From positions 372,001-436,000 of the forward strand of contig NZ_CP016776.1 of assembly GCF_002288185.1 (NCBI RefSeq): a stretch of DNA of 64,000 bases, read 5' to 3'. This document shows positions 37,769-46,380 of this stretch, one piece after another (position 1 is the first letter of the stretch; each line of letters opens with the position of its first letter). This stretch comes from Candidatus Planktophila vernalis (lineage in GTDB: Bacteria > Actinomycetota > Actinomycetes > Nanopelagicales > Nanopelagicaceae). The notes under the pieces were generated by a model. That model did not search any database. It had not been told where the DNA came from and saw only the letters and a program-made list of their open reading frames with translations. The translations under genes and the position numbers were made by a program.

Positions 37769-38764
37769 ATGCCCGTTTTTGTTATCGTTTTTGCTCTACT
37801 ACTTGGAATTACACCAAGTAGTAGTTGGGCTGCCCCTTCCTTAGCAAATGCACAACGTGAAGTGGATAGATTAAGAACTCTGGCTGCCGAGAAATTTGAG
37901 GCGGCGAATGAAGCAACAATTCGGATCAAGCAGCTAGAAAAGCAGACGGCTATTCTTGAGAATAAAGAATCGACCTTGCGGAAAGAGTTAAATCTAGCTG
38001 GATTGACCCTTTCACGTATTGCCGTCTCCAAATTCACTGACTCTGGAATGGGAGAAGGATTAGATCTCCTTTTTTCTTCAGACCCATCTAGGTACCTTTC
38101 AGATGTAGGCGTTTTAGATATGGTCTCTAGGAACTATGCAAAACAACTCCGAGAATTTGCTGTTAAAAAGCAAAACGTGGAAGCAACTCAGTTAGTTGTA
38201 GCTGATAAAACAACTCTGTTGCGCATTGAAAGATCCAGACTTAATCGTCAAGTAAGTGCGGCAAAGGAAGATTTGGCACTGGCTCAAAAGATCTTGAACA
38301 ATCTAAAAAAAGAGGATAGAGAGAGATTGGCAAGGGAAGAGGCAGATAGGGAAAATCGAATTCTCAGTGACTCTAAAAAATATGCACAAAGTTATAAGGG
38401 AGATAACACAAGAGGTTCAATTGCATTGAAATATGCCCTTGCCCAAGTCGGAGATGTGTATGTGTGGGCTGCGGCAGGACCAACGCGTTGGGATTGTTCA
38501 GGATTGACTATGCGCTCTTTTCAAAAGGCAGGTGTATCACTTCCGCATTCATCTCGAATTCAAATTAAATATGGAAAAAATATTTCAGCTTCATCATTAA
38601 AGCCAGGTGACTTACTGTTTTTTGGTAAGCCGATTAGCCATGTCTCCATCTATATGGGTGGGGGAAAAATGGTTCAGGCCCCACGTCCAGGTAAAAGAGT
38701 AGAAGTTGTGAATTTCACAAAAGTATTTGGAAAGAAGCCATTTGTTGGAGCTCGCAGATTATGA
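37769..38764 (+). CDS. NlpC/P60 peptidoglycan endopeptidase with coiled coil (RipA-like)
   Basis: A 331-residue secreted hydrolase: signal peptide at 1-21, long helical coiled-coil region from about 28 to 200, and a C-terminal NlpC/P60 domain with catalytic C243 (WDCSGLTMRS) and H291 (ISHVSIYMGGG). It probably cuts peptide stems of peptidoglycan during division or growth, the coiled coil serving as an autoinhibitory or FtsEX-type interaction arm as in RipA/PcsB relatives. It overlaps the next paralogue by 4 bp. Confidence 0.9.
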   Translation: MPVFVIVFALLLGITPSSSWAAPSLANAQREVDRLRTLAAEKFEAANEATIRIKQLEKQTAILENKESTLRKELNLAGLTLSRIAVSKFTDSGMGEGLDLLFSSDPSRYLSDVGVLDMVSRNYAKQLREFAVKKQNVEATQLVVADKTTLLRIERSRLNRQVSAAKEDLALAQKILNNLKKEDRERLAREEADRENRILSDSKKYAQSYKGDNTRGSIALKYALAQVGDVYVWAAAGPTRWDCSGLTMRSFQKAGVSLPHSSRIQIKYGKNISASSLKPGDLLFFGKPISHVSIYMGGGKMVQAPRPGKRVEVVNFTKVFGKKPFVGARRL

Positions 38765-39972
38765 TGAAAATAAAGATATTAGTTATTCAAATTATTTTGA
38801 TTTCCCTGAGCGTGATTGTGCTCCCGGCACCAGGTAATGCAACGAGTCATAAACCGACACTTGCTCAAATTGAAGCTGCCAAGAAGTTAGAAGCTGCAAA
38901 GAAAAAAGTTGCAGCTGATGCGCTCAAGCGGTTGGAGAAGGCGCGTGGAAATTTGCGTGCTCTGACGACTATCGCAAAGGCTGCAGAAGCAAAGTATGTT
39001 GCAGCACGAAATGAATTGGCACGGGCCACAGCTAAATCCGTAGCCGCTACCAAAATCTATGAAGAAGCTGTTGCATCTGTTGCATTTACACATCGTGAGA
39101 TTGGCAAGTTAGCCGTGCATGCATATAGGTCAGGGGGGAGTTTAAGTGATCTTGAAGTACTGCTGGATTCTCGCGGTCCCCAAGAACTTATCGATCGGAT
39201 GTCTACGCTAGATAATCTGGGGGCAACCAATAAAACAACGCTCTCACGATTTAAGTCAGCTGAGGAGATTGCTCAAAAAGCAAAAGTAGTTGCCGTTGCC
39301 GCTCAGGAGGAACAGAGAGTAGTCACAATTCGAGTGGCTGATGCAAAGAAGGAAGCAGCTGATGCTCGGGCAGAGCAACAGAAAGAGGTAGATAAGCTTC
39401 AGGCAGTTCAAGACAAACTACAGCGCGATTTAGCTTCAGCAAAGAAAGTTCGCATTACTTTAGAGCAGCGCCGACAACTTGCAATTCTGGAAGAGACTCG
39501 AGCAAATGAGGCAACAAAGGTCACGGGCCAGGCAAAAATTTGGCGCACTGGGGGACCAACAGGAGTGAGTAGTTCACGAACATCTCAAGCTCAACGGCTC
39601 AAAGCAGTTGAATTTGCAAAAAGGCAGGTGCTTGCAAAGAAGCCTTATGTCTGGGGAGATGAAGGACCAAATACATTCGATTGCTCAGGTCTTGTTTATG
39701 CCGCATATAAATATGCCGGTTTAGGTTGGCCCATTTGGGACCGCTTGAACTCAGGTTTGTATTACACATATACAAAGCAGATTCCATTGTCGGAAATGGA
39801 ACCAGGAGATCTTCTCTTTTATTCATACAAGGGCACGATTAGTACTATCCACCACATCAGCATCTATGCCGGTGAGGGCATGATGTGGGAAGCTCGTTCA
39901 ACAAAGAGTGGACTTCGATTCTCAAATATTTATAGTGTTGATGGCTTGATGCCTTATGCAGGGAGGGTGTGA
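38761..39972 (+). CDS. NlpC/P60 peptidoglycan endopeptidase, second copy
   Basis: 403 residues with the same plan as its neighbour: signal peptide (1-27), Ala/Lys-rich coiled coil to about 255, and an NlpC/P60 domain with C308 (FDCSGLVYAAY) and H364/H365 (HHISIYAG). The two proteins are diverged paralogues, so this is an old tandem duplication. It overlaps both neighbours, implying one mRNA. Confidence 0.9.
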   Translation: MMKIKILVIQIILISLSVIVLPAPGNATSHKPTLAQIEAAKKLEAAKKKVAADALKRLEKARGNLRALTTIAKAAEAKYVAARNELARATAKSVAATKIYEEAVASVAFTHREIGKLAVHAYRSGGSLSDLEVLLDSRGPQELIDRMSTLDNLGATNKTTLSRFKSAEEIAQKAKVVAVAAQEEQRVVTIRVADAKKEAADARAEQQKEVDKLQAVQDKLQRDLASAKKVRITLEQRRQLAILEETRANEATKVTGQAKIWRTGGPTGVSSSRTSQAQRLKAVEFAKRQVLAKKPYVWGDEGPNTFDCSGLVYAAYKYAGLGWPIWDRLNSGLYYTYTKQIPLSEMEPGDLLFYSYKGTISTIHHISIYAGEGMMWEARSTKSGLRFSNIYSVDGLMPYAGRV

Positions 39973-39974
39973 GA

Positions 39975-40781
39975 GTGAAAAGAATTACTTTTGTTCTGCT
40001 TGCTTTTTTAATCGCTAGTGTCCACAGCGCTTCGGCAGCTGGAGAAAACATTGGTTCCCTCTCACACATTCATAGTGTCAGGGCCTTGGGAAATCAGATA
40101 ATTCTTGGCACGCACGAAGGATTATTTGAATACCTCAATGAAAAGAGTGTGAAGAGAATTAGTCCAGAACGCTTTGACGTTATGGGGCTTGCAATTTCAG
40201 CAAAGGGCTTTTACGCAAGTGGACATCCTGGGGCTGGTTCAAAGCTTAAAGATCCAGTTGGACTTATATTTTCTTCCGATAGTGGGCAAAGTTGGAAGAG
40301 TTTAGCTCTGACTGGGATTGTTGATTTTCACATTCTTGAAACGAACGGTAAGGAATTTTACGGTGCTGACTCAGGCTCTGGCCAACTAATGTATTCCAGT
40401 AATAGCGGTAAAAGTTGGGCAAAACGTGGCCTGAATCCATTTACAGACATCGCCCCTGATCCAAAAATAAGAGCCTCTGTCTTGGGAGTTAAGGATGGCA
40501 AGGTTTTCCGTTCCCTTAATGCATTCAAGAGTTCCTCAGTGATAAAAACAACATTTGAAGTTGATTCGATTGACTGGATTGAGGGAAGCTTGATTGCATC
40601 ATCGGGCAAGGTTCTTTATGAATCAACTAACGCTGGTACTAGTTGGAAAAAACTCATTACGCTTCCCGCACCTATCGGCACCATTACTCAGTCATCATCG
40701 ATGATAGCTGTGGTCATGAATGGTGTGATCTATTCAGCAAGTAGAAGTAATCTTGAGTTTATCAAGCATCAAAAAAAGTAA
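39975..40781 (+). CDS. Exported beta-propeller (BNR/F510_1955-type) protein
   Basis: About 268 residues with a signal peptide ending ASAAG. Three Asp-box motifs are visible (SSDSGQSW, SSNSGKSW, STNAGTSW), as in sialidase-like propellers, and SHIHSVRALG/GLAISAKGFYASGHPG resemble the F510_1955 glycosylhydrolase-like family. No sialidase catalytic set is evident, so enzymatic activity is doubtful. GGGAGG is 8 nt before the GTG at 39975 but only 1-2 nt before the GTG at 39969, so 39975 is preferred. Last gene of the NlpC/P60 operon. Confidence 0.66.
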   Translation: MKRITFVLLAFLIASVHSASAAGENIGSLSHIHSVRALGNQIILGTHEGLFEYLNEKSVKRISPERFDVMGLAISAKGFYASGHPGAGSKLKDPVGLIFSSDSGQSWKSLALTGIVDFHILETNGKEFYGADSGSGQLMYSSNSGKSWAKRGLNPFTDIAPDPKIRASVLGVKDGKVFRSLNAFKSSSVIKTTFEVDSIDWIEGSLIASSGKVLYESTNAGTSWKKLITLPAPIGTITQSSSMIAVVMNGVIYSASRSNLEFIKHQKK

Positions 40782-40843
40782 ATTGTTTCCGAGAGGCTGC
40801 CTTACTTCTACCGATCTTCAATTGTATTGAGGCCGAACGTCAG

Positions 40844-40917
40844 TGGGGCGGGTCGGGCTCGAACCGACGACGACAGAATTATGAGTTCTGGGCTCTAACC
40901 AACTGAGCTACCGCCCC
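40844..40917 (-). tRNA. tRNA-Met (CAT anticodon, elongator type)
   Basis: On the minus strand: acceptor GGGGCGG/CCGCCCC with discriminator A, D-arm TAGCTCAGTTGGTTAGAGC, anticodon stem CAGAA/TTCTG with loop CTCATAA, T-arm TCGGTTCGAGCCCGA. A pairing first base excludes the initiator. A CAT anticodon could also belong to a lysidine-modified tRNA-Ile, which I judge less likely. Confidence 0.88.
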
Positions 40918-40973
40918 TAAAACTTCTTTGAGTGCATGCGTATGTTACGGGGCTAAATCTATAGTGGCAAAGA

Positions 40974-40979
40974 TAAGGT
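40974..40979 (+). promoter_or_regulatory. -10 element TAAGGT, leaderless M23 gene promoter
   Basis: TAAGGT ends 7 nt before the ATG at 40987; no Shine-Dalgarno sequence. Confidence 0.5.
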
Positions 40980-40986
40980 CAGACAT

Positions 40987-41580
40987 ATGAATCTGCGCCG
41001 TATTTCCACGCTCCTTGCCCTTGTGATGTTGCTTCCACTCAGTAGCGCGAATGCTGCACCAATTTACGTTTTTCCAGTGGCAGGCTGTGAAGTCAACTAT
41101 GCCAGGGCTCATCATGATTATGCAGCTACAGATATTTTGGCCAAAGCTGGGTGCAAGTTTGTGGCACCCATTAATGGTGTGGTCGATGAAGTAAATCGAA
41201 CAGATAGTTGGAGTGGAAAAACTAACTTAGGTATTGATCGTGGGGGACTCTACGTTTCAATCATTGGTGAAGACGGTGTTCGCTATTACGGATCTCACTT
41301 GCGAACAATCCCAGCAAGTATTCAGCCCGGAGTTGTTGTCAAAGCTGGACGGTTGTTGGGCGGCATTGGATCAACGGGTAGTGCCCGTGGAACTGCGCCA
41401 CATTTACATTTTGGAATATCGTGGCCAACCCCACCTCAAACATGGTGGGTGCGTCGCGGAGAAGTATTGCCGTGGAAATATTTAGATGCGTGGAAGGCTG
41501 GAAAAGATTTATCTCCAGTAAAAGAAGTTAATGCACGTAAGTTAAAAGTTGGAGAGATTCCACCTGTACCAAAAAAATAA
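40987..41580 (+). CDS. Secreted M23-family metallopeptidase
   Basis: A 197-residue exported LytM-type endopeptidase. Signal peptide ends near SANAA. The zinc site is HHDYAATDI (residues 42-50) with HLHFGIS near residue 140, both intact, so it is likely an active peptidoglycan cross-bridge or stem hydrolase, not a degenerate activator. It is transcribed alone, and its stop codon is part of a terminator stem shared with the cold-shock gene. Confidence 0.9.
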   Translation: MNLRRISTLLALVMLLPLSSANAAPIYVFPVAGCEVNYARAHHDYAATDILAKAGCKFVAPINGVVDEVNRTDSWSGKTNLGIDRGGLYVSIIGEDGVRYYGSHLRTIPASIQPGVVVKAGRLLGGIGSTGSARGTAPHLHFGISWPTPPQTWWVRRGEVLPWKYLDAWKAGKDLSPVKEVNARKLKVGEIPPVPKK

Positions 41581-41607
41581 CCCCCACTGTTTCCAGTGAG
41601 GGTTATT
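41576..41607. terminator. Bidirectional terminator between the M23 gene and csp
   Basis: AATAACCCCCACTG (41576-41589) pairs with CAGTGAGGGTTATT (41594-41607) with one mismatch and a TTTC loop. The minus-strand product ends in seven U, so it is strongest for csp; the plus-strand side has only a short U-run. Confidence 0.82.
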
Positions 41608-41623
41608 TGTAAAGCGGTTTTAA

Positions 41624-41827
41624 TTAGGCAGGATTAACTGCATCAGCCTGAGGACCCTTTGGACCCTGTACGACCTCAAATGAAACTGCCTGACCCTCTT
41701 CAAGGGACTTGTAACCGTTTCCTTGGATAGCTGAGTAGTGAACGAATACATCTTGTCCGCCACCATCAACTGCAATGAAACCGAAACCCTTTTCAGAGTT
41801 GAACCACTTAACTGTGCCTGTTGCCAT
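41624..41827 (-). CDS. csp: Cold-shock protein
   Basis: 67-residue single cold-shock domain that binds single-stranded RNA/DNA. RNP1 (KGFGFI) and RNP2 (VFVHYS) are intact. The start is the ATG at 41827 ([10 protein letters not shown]). The mRNA leader contains AAGGA before the start and a 6-bp hairpin at 41858-41874 (TCCGAG/CTCGGA), which might be a temperature- or stability-related element. Confidence 0.95.
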   Translation of the reverse strand: MATGTVKWFNSEKGFGFIAVDGGGQDVFVHYSAIQGNGYKSLEEGQAVSFEVVQGPKGPQADAVNPA

Positions 41828-42089
41828 GTTTTTACTTTTCCTTCGATATGTGGGTGTTCCGAGAAATCCTCGGATCACGGTCTTCCTCTTGCGCCAGCGA
41901 TACCGAATATGTGTTACATGAAACGGGTACTGATTAAGCGTCCGACTGAGGTGAACTCTACCGCCTACTGAGCCGTATGCCTAAAGTGGGGCTGGACAGT
42001 TTGAGCGTGCACGGTGTTCAATTAAGGCACTAGTGAGAGCAAATGCAGCTGGGGAAGGTCGCATTTGGCGCCCTTGCTAGGAGATCATC

Positions 42090-42599
42090 ATGCAACGTCT
42101 TGTCACGCCTTCTGCCCAATTATCGGTGCGGGGCTTACTTACTATTCACTCAGCACCCTCTGCGCTGCGCCGTCATATTGATTGGGCGATTCAAAACATC
42201 GTTGGCGCAGACGCACAAGTGAACTGGCAACCGCAAAGCTTGATGGTCGGCACATTTAAAACAAAATGCCAATGGAGAGGTTGCGGCGGATCTGCGGCAG
42301 AGATTGCCAGCACTTTGCGAAGTTGGCACTACTTAAACTTTGAAGTTCTTGAGGAAAATGAGAACGGTGGCGAACTCTTTCGCTTTACACCAGAGCTTGG
42401 ACTTCACAGAGCAGTCACAGATTTAAGTGGGGCTGTGCTTCTCAATGAGTTCGCAATAAATAATGTGATGCAAAAGGCTTTCGATGAAGATTCAATACGA
42501 CAAGGTCTTTTGCAGGCTATGGGAACTGCCTGGGATGTAGAGCTAGAAAGATTTCGGAGTGCTGGCATGGGCGAACCTGCGCGCTTGCATGCAATCTAA
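42090..42599 (+). CDS. DUF3145 protein
   Basis: A 169-residue protein of the actinobacterial DUF3145 family: RGLLTIHSAPSALRRHIDWA, a Cys-containing centre (CQWRGCGG), and FRFTPELGLHRAVTDLSG. Function unknown. In actinobacteria this family is found beside the fabD-fabH-acpP-fabF cluster, which lies just downstream on the other strand. AGGAG is 6 nt before the ATG. Confidence 0.85.
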   Translation: MQRLVTPSAQLSVRGLLTIHSAPSALRRHIDWAIQNIVGADAQVNWQPQSLMVGTFKTKCQWRGCGGSAAEIASTLRSWHYLNFEVLEENENGGELFRFTPELGLHRAVTDLSGAVLLNEFAINNVMQKAFDEDSIRQGLLQAMGTAWDVELERFRSAGMGEPARLHAI

Positions 42600-42604
42600 T
42601 CAGT

Positions 42605-42610
42605 TAGGAT
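42605..42610 (+). promoter_or_regulatory. -10 element TAGGAT, leaderless SIMPL gene promoter
   Basis: TAGGAT ends 6 nt before the ATG at 42617. Confidence 0.55.
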
Positions 42611-42616
42611 AAAGAC

Positions 42617-43378
42617 ATGAGCCAACTAAATGAATCCCCAATTATTACCGTAGAGCGCCGCAAGGCAATAACAATCATTGTGTCAGCAGTAATCATTGCG
42701 CTCGCACTCGGTGTTGGATTAACTCAAGTTGGAACCGGCTTTGCAACGCGTGCTGGTAATGGAATCACTGTTACAGGATCAGCCAAGACAAGTGCTGTTG
42801 CAGATAATGCAGTCTGGACTCTCTCTGTCAGTCTTTCATCTCCAACAGTTGGTGCGGCTGTGAAGAAAGTAGATTCAGATGTTGCAGCCCTGTCTTCCTA
42901 TTTAACGCAAGGCGGCATTGCAGCAGATGCCCTCACTCTTGGCGCAGTTTCTACTTATGCCAATGAGGAGTATGTCAATGGAAATTCAACAGGTCGTATT
43001 CTTTCCTACCGTGCTTCTCGCGATGTGACGGTTCGAACAAAGGATGTGCAATTAGTTTCAAAGTTGAGTCAAGGAATTGGCACTTTGCTTGAAACTGGAA
43101 TTAACGTGAATAACTATGGACCTCAGTACTACATCTCAAACTTGCCCGAGCTTCGCCCAGAGTTAATGAGTGAAGCGATGAAGGATGCAAAGCTTCGCGC
43201 AGAATCACTGACTAAAGCTGTGGGTGGATCACTTGGTTCATTGGCAAACGTCAAAGCAGGCCCAATTCAAATCACAACCCCAGATTCAACAATGACTGCA
43301 GATTATGGTGCCTACGACACAAGCACTATCAATAAGACTGTTAGCGCAACTGTTTCTGTAACTTTTAATACAAACTAA
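42617..43378 (+). CDS. SIMPL-domain (DUF541) protein, membrane anchored
   Basis: 253 residues with one N-terminal membrane helix (about 17-38) and a DUF541/SIMPL domain outside (ITVTGSAKTSAVADNAVWTLSVS ... AMKDAKLRAESLTKAVGGSLG). Relatives are periplasmic or surface proteins linked to oxidative stress, but the activity is not defined. The stop overlaps the convergent carboxyltransferase gene by 4 bp. Confidence 0.85.
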   Translation: MSQLNESPIITVERRKAITIIVSAVIIALALGVGLTQVGTGFATRAGNGITVTGSAKTSAVADNAVWTLSVSLSSPTVGAAVKKVDSDVAALSSYLTQGGIAADALTLGAVSTYANEEYVNGNSTGRILSYRASRDVTVRTKDVQLVSKLSQGIGTLLETGINVNNYGPQYYISNLPELRPELMSEAMKDAKLRAESLTKAVGGSLGSLANVKAGPIQITTPDSTMTADYGAYDTSTINKTVSATVSVTFNTN

Positions 43379-44766
43379 AGCGGGATATTGCCGTGAGCAC
43401 CACGGCGGTGAGGTGCCTGGGCAATAACTTTTGCTAATGCACTTCGTGTTTTTGCTGGCTCAATAATCTCATCCACTGCGCCAATTTCAACGGCGCGTGT
43501 AACACCACCAGAAATCTTTTCGTGCTCTGCCGCCAGCTCTAACTCCATTGCTTCACGTTGTTCTGCGGGCAAGCCGGCCAAAATACGGCGATGCAACACT
43601 CGAACCGCTGCAACTGCGCCCATCACTGATACTTCAGCGTTAGGCCAAGCAAATACACGTGTGGCACCTAGAGCTTTTGAATTCATTGCAACATAGGCAC
43701 CGCCATATGCACGGCGTGTAATCAATGTGACTCGAGGGACAACGGCTTCGCCAAATGCATGCAATAGCTTTGCACCGCGTCGAACCGCACCTTCCCACTC
43801 TTGTCCGGCGCCCGGTAAGAATCCTTGGACATCTGCAATAACAATGAGTGGAATACCAAATGCATCACAAGTGCGAACAAAGCGCGCCGCCTTTTCACCA
43901 GCTGCAGCATCAAGTGCGCCAGCAATGTGTGCTGGGTTGCTTGCCAACACACCAACTGTTGCACCACCTAATCGACCAAGAACTGTTGTCATGTTGGGTG
44001 CCCACATGGATAGAAGCTCAATGTGTTCTGCATCGGTGTCTAGGATCGCTTCAACTAAGGGATGCACTTCATATGTGCGCACTTTTGATTGCGGGACAAA
44101 GGCTGCAAGATCAATGTCATTAACTTCTGCGTTCATAAACCCTTGATTTGCAAAAAGATCGGTCAACGTGCGGATGTCAGTAATTGCTTCATCTTCATCT
44201 GTAGCGATGATGTGTGCAAGGCCGCTATTTTTACGATGCGCCTCTGGTCCACCCAAGAGGGCCATATCTGTATCTTCACCCGTAACGCTCTTAACAACAT
44301 CAGGGCCAGTTACAAAGATTCTTCCTTCAGGAGATAAAACAACAATGTCAGTAAGTGCTGGTCCATATGCACCGCCACCGGCTGTTGGTCCAAGAACAAG
44401 TGATAACTGAGGGATGCGTCCACTTGCAGAGATCATTGATTGGAAAACTTCTCCGAAGGCATCAAGGGATGCAACACCATCACTTAATCGCGCACCACCT
44501 GAGTGCCAGATACCAATGATGGGAACTTGAGCACCCATCGCAGCCTTATATGCCGTAACAATTACTTTTGAGCCTTCTACTCCTAGCGCTCCACTTTTAA
44601 TTGTGGCATCGGATGCAAAGACAACAACTTTATTTCCTTTGATATCACCCGTAACGGCAACCATTCCGCAATCGGTGCGGGGGATAAGGAATTCAAACTT
44701 TCCGCCATCGAGTAAGCGAGCGATGCGGCTTTCTGGATCGCGTGGGTCTAACTGCTGCGTTGGCAC
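43375..44766 (-). CDS. accD: Acyl-CoA carboxylase carboxyltransferase subunit
   Basis: Transfers CO2 from carboxybiotin to acetyl- or propionyl-CoA, giving malonyl-CoA for fatty-acid synthesis. 463 residues with both crotonase-like halves fused: the N-half oxyanion GPTAGGGAYGPALTD and C-half TRRAYGGAYVAM. The start codon follows the fabF stop directly, so it is the last gene of the fab cluster. Acetyl-CoA is the likelier substrate because of context; the biotinylated subunit is not in the window. Confidence 0.9.
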   Translation of the reverse strand: MPTQQLDPRDPESRIARLLDGGKFEFLIPRTDCGMVAVTGDIKGNKVVVFASDATIKSGALGVEGSKVIVTAYKAAMGAQVPIIGIWHSGGARLSDGVASLDAFGEVFQSMISASGRIPQLSLVLGPTAGGGAYGPALTDIVVLSPEGRIFVTGPDVVKSVTGEDTDMALLGGPEAHRKNSGLAHIIATDEDEAITDIRTLTDLFANQGFMNAEVNDIDLAAFVPQSKVRTYEVHPLVEAILDTDAEHIELLSMWAPNMTTVLGRLGGATVGVLASNPAHIAGALDAAAGEKAARFVRTCDAFGIPLIVIADVQGFLPGAGQEWEGAVRRGAKLLHAFGEAVVPRVTLITRRAYGGAYVAMNSKALGATRVFAWPNAEVSVMGAVAAVRVLHRRILAGLPAEQREAMELELAAEHEKISGGVTRAVEIGAVDEIIEPAKTRSALAKVIAQAPHRRGAHGNIPL

Positions 44767-46002
44767 TTATATGCTCTTAAATACCAATACGACGTTGTGG
44801 CCACCGAAACCAAAAGAGTCATTAAGAGCTGCGATGTCACCGGCTGGTAGTGCTCGGGGCTTATCGCGAACAACGTCAACAGTGACGGCTGGATCTAAAT
44901 CATCGATATTAATTGTTGGGGGAGCAAGGCGATCTTGCAAAGTCTTAACAATAAAGACAGATTCAATGGCACCTGCGCCACCGAGCAAGTGCCCGGTCAT
45001 AGATTTAGTTGCAGAAACTGCAACATGATCTGCATCTGCTCCAAGTGCTGCGCGCAAAGCATTTGCTTCGGCAACATCGCCGGCTGGTGTGGAAGTGGCG
45101 TGGGCATTTAAGTGAACGATGTCTTTGGTCGTTAAACCTGAATCACGAAGCGCAAACTTCACTGCTCTCTGCACGCCAGCTCCATCTGGATCTGGGGCTG
45201 CGATGTGATAACCGTCAGAGGTTAAGCCTTGTCCTGCGATTTCACAGTAAATCTTGGCACCACGTGCCACTGCATGTTCATACTCTTCGAGAACTAAAAT
45301 TCCGCCACCTTCGCCCAAAACAAAGCCATCTCGATTTAAATCATAAGGACGAGATGCTCGCTGCGGTTCATCATTTCTAGTTGATAGGGCTTTCATCGCA
45401 GCAAAACCTGACATTGGCATTGCGTGGATTGCCGCTTCAACTCCGCCGCTGACAACAATGTCTGCGCGATCATTTCTAATCATCTCTAGTGCATAACCAA
45501 TGGCTTCAGCACCTGATGCACAGGCACTTACTGGGGTGTGAACACCAGCACGGGCTTGTAGTTCAAGACCAACATTTGCTGCAGGACCATTTGGCATCAA
45601 CATAGGAACGGTGTGTGGGCTAACTAGACGTGCACCCTTTTCACGCAAAATGTCATATTGATCAAGCAGTGTTGTTACACCGCCAATACCTGAAGCGATT
45701 ACAACACCAAGGCGCTCTTTATCTACATCAGGTGAGCCTGCATCTTTCCACGCTTCACGCGATGCAATCATTGCAAATTGTTCTGATCTATCTAAGCGCC
45801 GAAGTTCAACACGCTCCATCTGCTCAGATGGTTCAACTGCTACTCGAGCTGCAAAGTGCACTGGAAGAGTTTGCGCCCATTCCTCAGTCAAGTTTCGAAC
45901 ACCGCTAGTGCCAGCAAGTAGGGCTGACCAAGAAGTTGTTACATCCCCACCAATAGGAGTTGTGGCACCAAGTCCGGTGACGACAACGCGGCGACGAGAC
46001 AT
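44767..46002 (-). CDS. fabF: Beta-ketoacyl-ACP synthase II
   Basis: Elongates acyl-ACP with malonyl-ACP. 411 residues; the Cys-His-His triad is visible in VSACASGAEA, NAHATSTPAGD and KSMTGHLLGGAGA. It lies 20 bp after acpP and abuts accD. Full length and intact. Confidence 0.96.
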   Translation of the reverse strand: MSRRRVVVTGLGATTPIGGDVTTSWSALLAGTSGVRNLTEEWAQTLPVHFAARVAVEPSEQMERVELRRLDRSEQFAMIASREAWKDAGSPDVDKERLGVVIASGIGGVTTLLDQYDILREKGARLVSPHTVPMLMPNGPAANVGLELQARAGVHTPVSACASGAEAIGYALEMIRNDRADIVVSGGVEAAIHAMPMSGFAAMKALSTRNDEPQRASRPYDLNRDGFVLGEGGGILVLEEYEHAVARGAKIYCEIAGQGLTSDGYHIAAPDPDGAGVQRAVKFALRDSGLTTKDIVHLNAHATSTPAGDVAEANALRAALGADADHVAVSATKSMTGHLLGGAGAIESVFIVKTLQDRLAPPTINIDDLDPAVTVDVVRDKPRALPAGDIAALNDSFGFGGHNVVLVFKSI

Positions 46003-46022
46003 GAAAGGTGAGTTCTTACTAC

Positions 46023-46271
46023 TTACTTAGCTGCGTTGACGATGAAATTAACTGCATCGCCAACTGTGACGAGATCAGTTACAGCCTCATCAGGAATCTT
46101 TACGCCAAAGCGCTCTTCTGCAGCAACTACAACTTCAACCATGCTCAGTGAATCTACTTCTAGATCCTCAGTGAAGTTCTTATCAAGCTCAATTGATGCA
46201 GCTGGAATACCGGCTACTTCTTCTACGATCTCTTTAAGTCCTGCTAGTACATCTGCTGGTGCAAGTGCCAT
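46023..46271 (-). CDS. acpP: Acyl carrier protein
   Basis: 82 residues; the phosphopantetheine attachment Ser is in LEVDSLSMVEVV. Carries the growing acyl chain between the fab enzymes around it. AAAGGAA is upstream of the ATG. A 109-bp gap separates it from fabH, with an inverted repeat. Confidence 0.97.
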   Translation of the reverse strand: MALAPADVLAGLKEIVEEVAGIPAASIELDKNFTEDLEVDSLSMVEVVVAAEERFGVKIPDEAVTDLVTVGDAVNFIVNAAK

Positions 46272-46344
46272 GTGATGTGTTCCTTTTCTTGAGCTAATAG
46301 TTCAATGGATCAACAGGTGGTAATTCTCTATGAAAGGAGTGCTT

Positions 46345-46370
46345 ACTTACGAGTATTGACAGGCGTAAGT
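46345..46370. promoter_or_regulatory. Inverted repeat in the fabH-acpP gap
   Basis: ACTTACG (46345-46351) and CGTAAGT (46364-46370) flank 12 bp. It may be a hairpin in the fabH-acpP mRNA that limits read-through or sets the high acpP level, or an operator of an acpP promoter. There is no T-run. Confidence 0.35.
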
Positions 46371-46380
46371 GTCATAAATC

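Noticed and set aside
46340-46376. Ten-codon ORF between fabH and acpP
   Set aside because: No promoter at leaderless spacing and no biased codons.
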